A stretch of 64,000 bases of DNA from Casuarina equisetifolia (taxonomy: Eukaryota; Streptophyta; Magnoliopsida; Fagales; Casuarinaceae), in assembly GCA_028551475.1 (NCBI GenBank), contig CM052357.1, positions 26,867,745-26,931,744 on the forward strand, in the 5' to 3' direction. Numbering within the stretch: position 1 is the first letter of the stretch; each line of letters begins with the position of its first letter. The position numbers were made by a program, and so were the translations under genes. Below are positions 25,330 through 36,779 of this stretch, piece by piece. The notes below the pieces were generated by a model. The model ran no database searches, had not been told where the DNA came from, and saw only the letters and a list, made by a program, of their open reading frames with translations.

Positions 25330-26510
25330 GAGACTAGTTTGATATCTTAGTACATCTAGCCTTGATATTCTTTGTAGTGTTATTTTTATGTGCATGTTAT
25401 CAATATGTACCTAAAGAATCACATATGAGTGTTGTTAAAGGTATTTTTAGATACATTAAAGATAGTCCTCATTTAGGCATTTGGTTTACTAAAGATTGAA
25501 ATTTCACACTCAATGCATATGATGATGCAAATTATGTTGACTATTACATTAATAGAAAGAGTATTAGTAGTGCATGTCATTTTCTGGAAAGTATGTTAAT
25601 ATTATGATCTTTTAAAAAACAACAAAGTGTTGCTACTTCTACCACTAAAGTTGAATTTTTTGCTTTAGAAAGTTGTTGCTCCCATATTTTATAGGCATGA
25701 TCTTAATTAGAAGATTATGGTATTCGTAGGGAATTTGCCACCATTAAATGTGATAACATGAATATCATTAATCTTATATCAAAAATCCAATGCAACATTC
25801 TAAAACTAAGCATGTTAATGTTAGATATCATTTTGTTAGAGACCATGTGGCACAAACCATATTTCTATTGAGTATGTTAAACCATTCATCAGTTAGTTGA
25901 TACTTTTACCAAACCATTAGATAGACAATGATTTTGTGCACTTAGAAGAGAATTAGAAGTATCAACCTTTCATGATGTGCAATCAACTTAATTTGTATCA
26001 CTGCATCAATTGGTATGATCATTCTCCATCATTGGCTTTTATTATGCTGTTAGATTAGTACTTTGTGCTGCATCATTTGGGTGTTTTGTTCACCCCTATC
26101 TTCTTACTCACATTTTATCGAAATATGTTATTCTCTTTTCTCTTCGTATTGCTTAGTTTGAGGGGCAATAAGATAGCTTTTAAAGGATTTGAAAAGGTTG
26201 ATATTGCAAGCGTGCACCGTGTTTCTCTACAAGGTACTGCTTTATCTTTTATGTTTTGCAATGTCCAATTTATTAATGATTAAAAAAAGGAGAGATATTA
26301 TATGATTTTTGCTCTCACATTCTTTATGTTCTCAAAATATTCACAAGGGACTTATATCGGTAAAAAAAGGAGCAATATTCTTTTTTGAAAACTTTGCTCT
26401 ATTCTATAAATTTTACTTACCATAAACTAACAAGGAAATCAATATAAAATACTTTATCATACTGTGAAGGAGAGTAATGTTTTCATCATTATAAAAAAAG
26501 GAAGATTATT
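25330..26510 (+). mobile_element. Copia retrotransposon remnant (RNase H and 3' end, sense)
   Basis: Plus-strand frames read VPKESHMSVVKGIFRYIKD, then HLGIWFTKD, SVATSTTKVEFFALESCC and LVDTFTKPLDRQ, the usual C-terminal RNase H end of Copia polyproteins, broken by stops and frame changes. A purine-rich tract at about 26,493-26,505 followed by a TTGAGATATTTTG-like start resembles a polypurine tract and the beginning of a 3' LTR. Orientation is opposite to the neighbouring remnant, so this is a separate insertion. Confidence 0.8.
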
Positions 26511-27659
26511 GAGATATTTTGAGTATTCATTTTTTATTATATTTATTTTTCTATGCTTTTGCTCTAAAAATATGGCAAGACAAGAGCTTATAAAAATGTG
26601 TAGCCCACAAGTAAGTGGCTAATGACCTAGGCAAACTAACCAAATCATACGCAACCCACTGTCCAGCTCGGTTCAAGCCAAAGGAAGTCCATCGCAAAAC
26701 TTACCTACGATGTCCTTGAATAGAAGTCTCAAGAGAAGTTGCAATCTTTTCATCAATGCTCGACTGTGTTCTAAGGAACAATCATTTCCTCCTTGAAAAT
26801 CAAAGAAAACCTAGTTGCCGACCCACATAGGAGAACATTAATCTTGCAAAATGGTCGAATGGAGTGCACATTAGTCCATTCATGCCTTCAGTTAACTTTT
26901 ATACAGATATTAATTCATGTGAATTCTATTAAAGAAAAAATATTAAAATTTACCAATATTTTTGATAATAATATGTAAGCCTACTGTGTATTCACAAGAA
27001 CCTAGAACATAGGTACACCTTAGGTTGCTCAAGGAACCTAGTACCTACATGATCAAAATATTTTACTTTTGGGCAACTCATCAATGACTTTACATTACGT
27101 GAATCTATTGCTAAATGAGACACACATAGTGGGGTCACCATCATAGAAAAGATGACTCCATATGTTACCTATTAGCTTTGGATACTATATGGAGTCAAGG
27201 AATCAATTGCACCGTGAGGAAAAACACAATCTTGACAGCTAAAAAGCTAGACCTACAAGCAATAATGTTTTTTTTTGTGTATTGCCTGATCTAAACTCAA
27301 CAAAATGTCCCTTTCTAGATTGTAAACCTTGGTGATGTACCTAAACAAAGAAAAGAGCCTATTGGACTGGACGTGACTATTATATTGTAATGAATGGTGC
27401 AAAGGGCTTTATGGTGGAGTGACCGGTATACTTGTATTGTCACATGGTGTACTGTGCATATAATGTGTGCTATACTGTGTTATGAGCTATAAGAGCATAC
27501 TGTGAGAAATAATGAGTGAGCATGAATTGTGTTGTGTGTGTTTTGTGCTTGTAAGCCATCGGAGAAGGAAGAAGCTTCCCCCAAAGTGGAAGCAGGGTAT
27601 CTTTTTGGACTTGAACTACTATACATCCTTGTGTTAATGTGCATGAGTTCGTGACTTCC
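26511..27659. other. unassigned AT-rich spacer, possibly decayed LTR
   Basis: The first few hundred bases may be the 3' LTR of the preceding Copia remnant. No second LTR end, coding frame or RNA gene was recognised in the rest. Confidence 0.3.
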
Positions 27660-28090
27660 TTTAAAGGCATTCAAGTTCTCCTATTTTCTGTTCTGTCGCT
27701 CTCACACCCACCAAATGTCTTTAATCTCGTTATGCATCCTAGAACTCTATATTTTTAACCAACTTAATAAAACATTCATGTAAAAATTCACAGTTATATA
27801 CATATATACCAAAAGAGCTGGTATAATTTGTAACCAAAGAACTTTCCTCAAGTTGGGATCAGAAATCCTAATCCCTTATTCATAAAATTATAATCCCTTT
27901 GAACCTGGGTTGATAGTTTAGTGGCAAAGCTATTAGTTCAAATTTTCACTCCTTTTTTAATTAGGTAAATGGAAGTGTGAGGAATAGAGAGTGCCGAAGT
28001 AAGACCTTTGAGTCTCACCCCTTTACTTAGTTAAGTTAAAAGTTGTAATTCATTCCATAATTTTTAAATCTTAGTTTACTTCGCTATGAG
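27660..28090 (+). repeat. orphan MYB 3'-flank block (relic of a lost MYB unit)
   Basis: This block aligns by eye with the 3' flank of MYB1 (30,640-31,010) and of MYB2 (48,510-48,790). Shared landmarks are CTCTCACACCCACCAA, TCTTTAATCT, CTTAATAAAACATTCAT and the GGGAT.AG/CTAATCCC hairpin. No MYB coding sequence precedes it. It is followed by the upstream block of MYB1, the order expected between two adjacent units. Confidence 0.65.
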
Positions 28091-28199
28091 TTAGAAATTT
28101 AAAGTGTGAAAGATTGTCAACCACTCTTCAAAAGACTTCTTTGAAGATACAAATATTCCAAACATATCAGATACGTTCGCGATTGATATTATCAAGAAC

Positions 28200-29144
28200 T
28201 TAAACGTGGCAAGGGTGGCATAAATGTCGAACGCCGTTTCTATTTTAGTTTTCTTGCCAAGTAAGGATTGCATGTTCTAGGAATTGTTTAAAGTTCCATC
28301 AAATTATCATGCGACTTCTAGAAGTTATTTGTTTAGGCCATCCTCTATATTTTAGAAAGTGATTGAACTTTCGTCAAACTTAATAAGAAAATTGATCGAT
28401 ACCATGTGGATAAGTTAAACCACCATTGTGCTCCCGCTTCTAGGGATAACAAACTTTGAAATTTCTTCAGCTCAAAAGTTAGCCCGGGTTACGAAGGTGC
28501 TAAAAGAAGCAGTGTTTCTAGCCAATTCTTGGAGGCTAACGAACTTTCTACCTTAATAAGCCTGTTTAAATGGAGAAAACATAACAAATAGGAAGGGCAG
28601 GTGGTCGTCATCCCAGAGATTTCCGTTTCAATTACTCACCGTTTTTCTTCAAAATTAGGCGAAAATAGGAAACAGGATAAGCCACCTGCGCTGTGACCGA
28701 TGACAAGAAAGAATCATCATTGCATACTTTGAAAAGCATAAAAAAAAACATAGAAAGTGGGAGTGCATATGGTATTAGTCCATTTTAAGCCAGCGACGCG
28801 GGAAACGAAGCACAGAAACGATCTTTGTGCAGATTTATAAATTACCGCAGCATGCACTGTACTGATGTGTACGTGCTAGCTAGTCAAGCACATTCACAAG
28901 TCCTAGGATTAGATACGATGAAACCTTGGAGGCGTGAAGCATTGAGCGTCAAGTGTTTACTCAATCATCTGCCCCCTTGCACGGGGGTCGACTTCCGCAG
29001 CTGGTAATGGCTCCAGATTCAAAAACGCAACAATTACATGGTACGGAGACTTGGACACGGCCATCTATATATATTTGTCTCTTACCTGGCATTGGTTCAT
29101 AGAGCCAGCAGCTCAAGTAATATTCTCATCGAGGAACAATAAGA
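28200..29144 (+). promoter_or_regulatory. MYB1 upstream block
   Basis: The block begins with about 50 bp of RPA2-tail homology (28,206-28,258), then runs into sequence matching 43,325-43,480 (TTGCCAAGTAAGGAT, TTGATCGATACCATGTG) and 44,730-44,870 (TACGAAGGTGCTAAAAG, GCTAACGAACTTTCTA). The proximal part (28,793-29,144) matches the region ahead of MYB4. A TATA element lies at 29,066-29,074. Confidence 0.65.
29066..29074 (+). promoter_or_regulatory. MYB1 TATA box
   Basis: TATATATAT about 70-79 bp before the MYB1 ATG. Equivalent A/T boxes lie at 46,531-46,538 (MYB2), 55,418-55,425 (MYB3) and 59,742-59,750 (MYB4), each followed by a related leader. Confidence 0.55.
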
Positions 29145-30114
29145 ATGGGCAGAAGTCCTCGGTGTTCTAAGGATGGGCTAAACAAAGGGGCATGGACTGC
29201 TTTCGAAGACGAAACCCTCATAGATCATGTCAAGAGCCATGGTGAAGGAAAATGGAGTAACCTCGCCAAAGTAACAGGTAAAGAGAACCTCCATTGATCA
29301 TGTGGCCGTCCATTTCTGGTCGTACACCTACTTTTGAGTTTATATGTGCAGGTCTCAAAAGATGTGGCAAGAGTTGCAGGCTTCGTTGGATGAACTATCT
29401 GAGACCTGACATCAAGAGGGGGAACATTTCAGAGGATGAAGAAGAATTAATCATCAGGCTGCATAAGCTCTTGGGCAACAGGTACTTCACTTCCTTTTTC
29501 TTTCGTTTTCCCCGTGAAGCAAGACGGGAAGACTATAAAGTGACACTGTATCATAGCTCATCCTACCTCCATGCAGATGGTCTCTAATAGCAGGGAGGCT
29601 TCCTGGGAGAACAGACAATGAAATCAAGAATTACTGGAACTCCTGTTTATCCAAGAAGATGAAGGATCAGGTCCCATTAACCAAGCCCGGAACTGAAAAA
29701 AAGCCTAATCTTAGACTTCAAAATGGAAATAAGGTGGCACTGGGACCCTCCACGGATCCTAATTTAGTTAAGAACGAGTCCTCCACGCCAGAACCAAGTG
29801 CTGGGTTACGCCTATCAACAACCGGAGAAGACAAAAAAGAAGACTTCATATCGGACCTAAGCTCGAAGGACTTGTGCAGAATGCTTGACTCTGATTTTGC
29901 AAAGCTCTATGATGCTGATATGAACCAGTTAAACACTTCAACTGGAGGTAATTTTTGTCCTTTTCTACCTTCAGAGGGAATGGAACACAGCCGCCGTGCC
30001 GCCGAATGCGGCCAAGATAATAGTAGTAATATGGTGTCGCCTGGGCGATCATTATTTCTAGATTCAGATGATGGCTGGTTCGGAGATTATATAGATATTC
30101 TATTCTCAGATTGA
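29145..30114 (+). CDS. R2R3-MYB transcription factor, subgroup 5/TT2-like (MYB1)
   Basis: Three exons (29145-29277, 29352-29481, 29577-30114), 266 aa, phases correct, splice positions as in most R2R3-MYBs. The R2 repeat starts at [10 protein letters not shown] and ends [17 protein letters not shown]3 spans [14 protein letters not shown] to [13 protein letters not shown], with the usual Ile in place of the first Trp. The bHLH-binding motif is complete: E76, L77, R80, L84, L91, R95. The C-terminus is acidic and ends [15 protein letters not shown]. The DNA-binding domain resembles TT2/PA2-type regulators that act with bHLH and WD40 partners on proanthocyanidin genes; target and colour phenotype are inference. 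The gene is intact in sequence and is the most diverged copy in the cluster. Confidence 0.94.
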
Positions 30115-31120
30115 TTAATTTGGTTACTCCTAGATTTGAGTCTGCGTGATCATTTTATCCATAGCTGCCTCTTTTTGTGCAAATGCCAATATGTTTTCTT
30201 TTACCTTGGCGTGGTTGATTTCAAACGTATCAATGAGAATATCTACGCCTTGTATCCTTAAAAGACCACGATATCCTCCCTCCTTCTCTGTCATCGTACG
30301 CACTCTAACATTGTCCATAAAGTGACAAATTCTATCTACATGTTCTCAAATTTTAACACTCACCAACTCAGAATCCTATGGCACGCAGAAGAGAACTTGG
30401 GAAAACGTGAAACTTTAATAGCTTGTGAAAAAGGTACCACACTTTTTTGCTCCTTATCCTTCTAATTGAGAACTACCAATGTGATAAGATCTGCTGCAAG
30501 TCCTTGCTTTCTTTCACCTATCAGTGTGCTACTGTAACTCCAACAAGTAAAGCGTTTTACTTGTCATAATGCGGACAAAAAGCAAGGTATCTTGGAGTCC
30601 AATGCTTCACGACTTCCATGAATGGTCCCTTTAAGTTCTTCAATTTTCTATGTTCTATCTCTCTCACACCCACCAAACGTCTTTAATCTTGTAGTACATC
30701 CTAAAACTTTATATTTTTGAACAACTTAATAAAACATTCATCTAAATACTCAAGCATACACATATCTCAGGGGAGCTGGTAGAATACATAACCAAAAGGA
30801 ATCTCCTCATGTTGGGATTAGAAATCTTAATCCCCTATTCATAAAATTGTAATTCTTTTGAACATAGGCTAATAGTTTAGTGGTAGAAAAAGGGAAGTGT
30901 TGGGACGGGGGTGTCGAAAGTAAGGCCTTGAGGTCTCATTCTCTTTAGTTAGACAAAAGAAAAAAAAAGTTCCTTTTACAATTTTTTAATCTTAGTCTAC
31001 TCGGCTATGTCTTTGATTCTATTTCTATTATGAGCCTTTATTTTTTAAATAAAATTTTGTTTATACATAAAACCTAGGTCAATATGCTTTTATATTATGT
31101 CTCAAATTGTATCAAGGATT
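30115..31120 (+). other. MYB1 3' flank, conserved among cluster members
   Basis: Noncoding. It matches the 3' flank of MYB2/MYB3 (48,007-48,890 and 56,894-57,780) with many small differences, including GCTGCCT, AACGTATCAATGA, CACTCACCAACT and the GGGATTAG/TTAATCCC hairpin. It is the likely 3' UTR and terminator region plus duplicated flank. Confidence 0.6.
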
Positions 31121-31586
31121 CATAAACAGTGAGTTTGATTCTTCATTTTCTTCACTCTTACCACTTTTCTTATAAATGTTATAACTTCTAAGAATCTTAC
31201 TAAAGTGAAAAAGGAAATTGTGTTTAATTACTTGCACAAGATTTGTGTGTTGACATTCAATTGGCGCCACTCTTATGTCTCTGTCAACTTTTACGAAGTT
31301 GAAGGATTTTATGCCGAAGAATTTCAATTCTGCCATATTAAATTTGAAGATCCGGAGTATTTAGTTAAATGGAATTGTGAAGTGCGATAAGTAGGAATGA
31401 GAAATAGCTTGAAAACGATGAAGTTTTGAATCAAAATACGAAGTTGCTATATTGTATATGTTTGAAGCAAAGAGTGTTAAATGCATCTACTATAAGTTAG
31501 GTAAATTATGAACGGAAAATTAATAGGGAATGGAATCCATCTTAAGAGAAACCTATGTAACTTAAGAGTGAAAAGCAATTGCTCAA
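31121..31586. other. unassigned spacer
   Basis: Between the MYB1 3' flank and the poly(T) edge of a LINE fossil. Two overlapping small frames on opposite strands (31,112-31,390) show no family I recognise. Nothing is called. Confidence 0.3.
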
Positions 31587-33330
31587 TTTTTTTTTTGTTA
31601 ATGAATATCTGAGTTTATTAATTAAAGAATAAGATAATACAAAAGTTTAAGGGCGTATCCCAATATTATAATTTATCTAAGAAAAAATTGAGTTTGAAAT
31701 TATCTAACCATAATATAACAAAATATTCGCCTGAGTGGATTTAATGTTTCTAAATAAAGATATTTTCTCAAGTACTACTTTTCTGATTTTAGTTAATAAA
31801 ATTGACATTTCAACAGTCTTATTTTGAAAATATCTATGATTTCATTCAAACTAAAGACAATAGATATATGCTAAGAAAGAAAGTTTAAGGAACTTTACAA
31901 CCAAATACTTTCTTTTAGTTGTTTTAATTATCCATTGTAGTTTAGAGTTTTAATCATTAATGTTCTTAGGAAGACCTTGTTCTACAAAAATACTTCAACA
32001 AATTTGCCCAATCTAGGTCCACCAAGAAACAAATGTGACCTGCTTTCAACTTAAGAACCATATAAATTACAATATAGATAAATTGAGAAAAGCCATTGAA
32101 ATATTACTTTTGCTATTGGAAGTCTATCCCTAGATATAAGCCATCCAATAAAGTTATGTTTGTTAATTTATCCAACTATATTAAGTCATGCCATTAAACC
32201 TCAATATTAACTTGGCGCAATTCTTTGTATATTTCCTTACAACAATAAGAAGGTTTGAAAAACAAAGATGTGAGAATATGTTGTAGCTTGAGAAGACCTC
32301 TCCAATTCCATGTCATATTTCATTTGATATCAAGATAAATAAATAAATTTTTCTTGTATTTAGTACTATAAATTCATCTACTTCATAAGGAGTAACTTAG
32401 ATAATTGATGATATTTCATAGTGATTGCCCTAACAAAATCTTATTCCATACTTTAAAGTCTAGCAACTCAAGTCCTCTTTCATTTTTAGACAAACAAACA
32501 ATCTATTAAGTGATCTTGTGAGTTTTATAATCTTTCCAATTACCTATCCATAAAAAGTGCTTAATCTTCTTCTAAGTCTAAAAAATGATTTTCTTTAGGA
32601 GAATGAACATCTGCATCTAAAAGATGTAGATAGAAGTAAGAATTGATTTTGTTAATTGTAACCTTCTTGCATAACTTAGGTGCCTCATTTCCCCTCCATC
32701 AATTGTTTTCATGATTTTCTCTATCAAAACCTTACTATTGGTGGAAGTAAGCTTTTTTGTAATAAGGGAAACATTGAGTTACCTAATAGAGAGATTTCTC
32801 TCTAAAAATGGAGTGTGATCCAATATTAGAAGCTTTTCTTACTTAGTGAGTCTTGAAAAAAAAATATTTGGATGTTACTAGGATTAAAATGTGAACTTGT
32901 GGGTATTGTAAAGTCCTCCAAAGTATCAATAAGATTTACATAACACTGAATTAACATTAATAAATAAAAATAAGTCATTGGCAAAACAAAGGGGAGTGAT
33001 TTTCTCCCTTTTGCAACATCAATGATATTTGAAAGTAGAAATATAAGTTTTTTTTAATGATAATCTTATTAAAAATCTCCATGAAAGAGGAAAATAAATA
33101 AGGGGATATGGGATCTCCTTACTTTAACCTATTCGTGTCTTGAAAATAACCAACATACTCACCATTAAAGTTCATAAGAATATGGTAGTAGTAATGTATT
33201 GACCAATTAGATTAGTTAATATCTAAGAAGTATGAATAACTTGAATAACTCCCAATACTACTTCTCATTTAACCATGTTATAAGCTTTTATAAGATCAAT
33301 TTTAATGATAACACACTTACCTTTATTTCC
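31587..33330 (-). mobile_element. LINE (L1-type) retrotransposon fossil, antisense
   Basis: The left edge is a T run (31,590-31,600), the poly(A) tail of a minus-strand LINE. Minus-strand frames give LINE landmarks despite stops: KIDLIKAYNMVK near 33,290 and LCFANDLFLFINVNS near 32,970 (the FADD box as FAND), then LDFKVWNKILLGQ near 32,460, typical of the region after the RT. No open frame exceeds about 60 codons. The 5' half with endonuclease is missing. Confidence 0.75.
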
Positions 33331-35299
33331 TTTACTTTTAACTCATTTATGGTATCTTCATGTTGATGACAATAAGTGTGAAATATTTGTGATTAATTGT
33401 TTCAAAATTATCAAGTATGATGGTACTCAAAACATGTTAAACCTATAAAGAAATATTATGTTTTTAGGTGTATACTAATTGACTAGATTACATAATCGGT
33501 CATATTATCATGTGCAATGCAACATCAAAGTCATTTTGATACATGCTCAATATTTGGTATACATCGAATGAGACTAAAAAGTATTTCTTGCTCATAATTT
33601 ATTTCTAGAACTTAATACCTATTGATTTGAATACTATTGTCAACCTCTTAAGCATTAAATCTATTTTTATTCTTCAACAAAAAACCAGAAGTAATTTTAT
33701 TTATAAAATTTAGCTTGTTTTAATAGTTGTGAGTTTGCTATTGAATCTATCTTTTGAGTATTTTACTTTTAGTAGTAATGATTTTCAGTAGAAAATTTTT
33801 ATTCATATGCTAAAAATCGAAAGAGGTAGAGAAAGAGGAAGAGTAATGCGTTTTACCTTGATAGTAAATATTATAAAGAAAAAAGGCAAGCAATTAGCAT
33901 ACTGTTTTACGATATTTAATGAAAAAGAAGCATCATTCGTAGTCATCACAAAATAGAGGATTGATGTAAGTAGTATGTTCTTTGAGGGACAATAATGATA
34001 TTGAAGGCAACTGTAGTATAAAATGTTGTACCTAGGCAATATAAAGTGATGTAGGCTCCTATGGAAAATCAAAAATGAAGCAAGGCAGAACATGCCTCCA
34101 AAAGTTAAATTCAATAGCGTGGATTAAGAATTTGTCAAAATTTTACTGAATCCTATGCTGATTTTTTAACATGTGCATATTGATTCCAATCCAAAGCTCT
34201 TGAAATCAAGCAAATGCAAATTCCAATGCCAAACACACGAGTTCTGTCCTTTGCTGGAAATAACCCCACCAATTGTCCTCTCACTGCCCCCATATTTTGT
34301 CCAACCCGAGGTCTCCCTTTACTGCAAATCCACAAAAAGTTTTCAACGTCATACCTATCCCATGTCAACATCGTCACAACGTTTCTTTTCACCGGCAACG
34401 AGACAACTCTCACTTCATCAAATAACGCCACCTTCGTGCTGGGTAGTTATCTTTAAAGATTTCCTTCCCAGCTTTCAACTCCATCTTCCGAGTTTGATTT
34501 ACTCCTCCAAATTACATGTGACTTGGGCATCTACTAGGACGTCATCTATCTTGTCCATAATTGTGATTAATTGTACCTCTTTCCGGTTTTCAACTTCTAC
34601 ACGGATGACTCTGAGAAAAAAGTTGCTTACCACCGTAGAAACCAAAAGCCGACAGAAAAATTCTAAACCTACTCTAAACCTGCTAAGCGCGACCCAAAAT
34701 TCTTCAATTAATTACCCTTTCTTATGGCTACTATTAATAATTGTTAACCTCACAATGCCATTGTCAACAGTAAGACGCCCACCCCATGTTTTTAGTCCTT
34801 TATGAGAAAAACTCGAGGCTCACCAGCTCTTTGGTGAATTGGTAAACATCAAAACAAGTGAATCCCTATACAAGAGGAATTGTAGCTATCGATGTACAGA
34901 AGAAACATGGTTGATACTCATTCGAAGAAGAAAATTTTGATAGGATGTGCACAATATCCGTTAGATGGAATGTGAGTTTGTTTGCTTAGTTCACTATTTG
35001 GAGATGGGAAAGGAGTAATATATTTGAATCCAGCCAATTATAGTTAAACCCATCTGAGTTTCCCAAAATTTTTGAAGACATTTCTTACTTGTTTTGATAT
35101 CCTAATTTCTAAAAGATTCCTTTCTTCTGTCTCTCGTTGTGCTTATCAACTCCTAAATTGCCTTTCTAGCTTGACCTTAATTCGATTGGTTTTTCATTTT
35201 CCGAGGAAAGAAATTGGTCCGTGAAATATGTGACTTGATTTAGACTGTTAACTACTGCATGGATTAGCTTTAAACCTACCTACTACCTTGTGATTGAGT
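33331..35299. other. unassigned region with a GC-richer island
   Basis: Mostly AT-rich with no recognised coding sequence. An island at 34,170-34,810 is less AT-rich and carries a 210-codon plus-strand frame of unknown identity. About 110 bp near its end (34,670-34,780) recur in diverged form at 35,270-35,385 (TTTCTTRTGGCT, TGCYATTGTCAACAGT). Confidence 0.35.
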
Positions 35300-36760
35300 C
35301 CCATCACTCTCCAGTGATCACCTTTCTTGTGGCTGCTGTTAAATAATTGATCAATCTTGTCATGCTATTGTCAACAGTCATAGGAATGTTTAACATATGT
35401 AGAGAGTCTTGATTAAGAAAGCTTATTTGAACTTTAACTTGAGGTAGTGTAGAGAGTTGAAGCGTCCTATGTGTAATGTCATTATTGATTTTGGAGAGAA
35501 GCATTGGTGTGCCATTATGCTGTGCCAAATTGCATGCCAGCCAAATGCCCACATGATGACACCACCCGATGTAGCTATAATAGTTCTCCTTTCGTTCTGC
35601 CATGATGTGTCAGCACACCATAAGTTACAAGAGATGAAATGAAATAAAAGTAAACTTCTACCTTTAGTATTTCTCCAGGTTTCCTTCATATCTATTATGT
35701 TAGCTCACTATGCATGAATAAAATATCTATTACTTCCCTTTGTGCTTTTGCTCATCATTGACACTTAGAAGCCATTTGTATTCTTTTTTCCTTTTTTCTT
35801 TTTCCTGCATATTGCCTTCCGCAGGGACTACATAATGAGTTAATTTCCACAAATAATTTTATGTTGGAAGGTATTACACTATTCCATATAAACTTTGCAT
35901 ATATCACTTCTTCCTTTTTTTTCATCCTTGTTATGATAAACCAAAGATGCCGAGAATTCATCCAATGCACTTAGATCGCAGGGCAACCAATCCTTGTTCT
36001 GATTAAAAGTTATATTTTTAGCTTGTTACTACTGCTTCTTGGGTAGGTGGACATTATGAAATCTGGATTTATCGAGATTTTTTAACTGTTATATCTGGTC
36101 TTGGACATAAAAATACTATAGCATTTGCCCCAATTGGTTGTCCTTCCAAAAGGCACACTTGCCTTCCCAATTATCCACCTATTGTGCTTTAGTGTGTAGT
36201 CCAACCAAAGGAATATCATTTTCCGTGTGTGGGAATGCATGCTCTCCTTGCCTCTTTGTATAGCATTAGTTGGACACCTATACTTCAAGTTCATTACAGA
36301 GGTCCAAAATGATTGGCCTTGGGCATATCTCCAAGCAAATTTTGTTTGAAGAGCTTACATCGTTTCCTTTAGATTGACTTCAAGTTCATTATAGAGGTCC
36401 ACAATGATTGGCCCTAGACATACCTCCAAGCCAACTTTGCCGAAAAAACTTGCATGGTTTTCTTCAAATTGTGAACTCCCAATCCTCTTTCTTCACATGG
36501 CATGTATGTGGTTTTCCATTTAAGCCACAAATGTCTTGTCCATCTCCCATACTCCATATGAAGTTTGTCATTCCCCTATCTATTTTTTGTATAACCGTTC
36601 TTAGAGCTTTGATGATGGATAAGATATGAATTGGCACTAAAGATAAGATGCTTTTAATCAAAGTTAACTTGCCCCTTAAGACATGAACGTTAATTTCTAA
36701 TCCTCCACTCTATTTTCTATTGCTTCCATTGACTCATCAAAGTAATGATTTCTACATATT
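35300..36760 (-). mobile_element. LINE retrotransposon fossil (post-RT region), antisense
   Basis: The minus strand encodes SLVPIHILSIIKALRTVIQK followed by IDRGMTNFIW near 36,650-36,560, the region downstream of plant LINE reverse transcriptases. A decayed FWKDNQLGQ appears near 36,140 and an RNase H-like piece (WLACNLAQHNG) near 35,540. Frames are broken. It is probably not continuous with the LINE at 31.6-33.3 kb, since the regions overlap in element coordinates. Confidence 0.7.
36282..36470. repeat. two-copy about 94-bp tandem repeat inside a LINE fossil
   Basis: Two adjacent diverged units share ACTTCAAGTTCATTA, AGAGGTCCA, AATGATTGGCC and a CATA-CTCCAAGC stretch. On the minus strand each encodes a version of a LINE segment, the better one reading ICLEICPRPIILDLCNELEV in one frame. 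This is a local duplication after insertion. Confidence 0.7.
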
Positions 36761-36779
36761 CTATCGCCAAAGTAGTGGA

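Noticed and set aside
27914..27944. tRNA-like A box (TAGTTTAGTGG) and near B box (GTTCAAATT)
   Set aside because: Spacing is too short for a tRNA, no cloverleaf can be formed, and the related block at 30.87 kb lacks the B box. A SINE origin is possible but unsupported.
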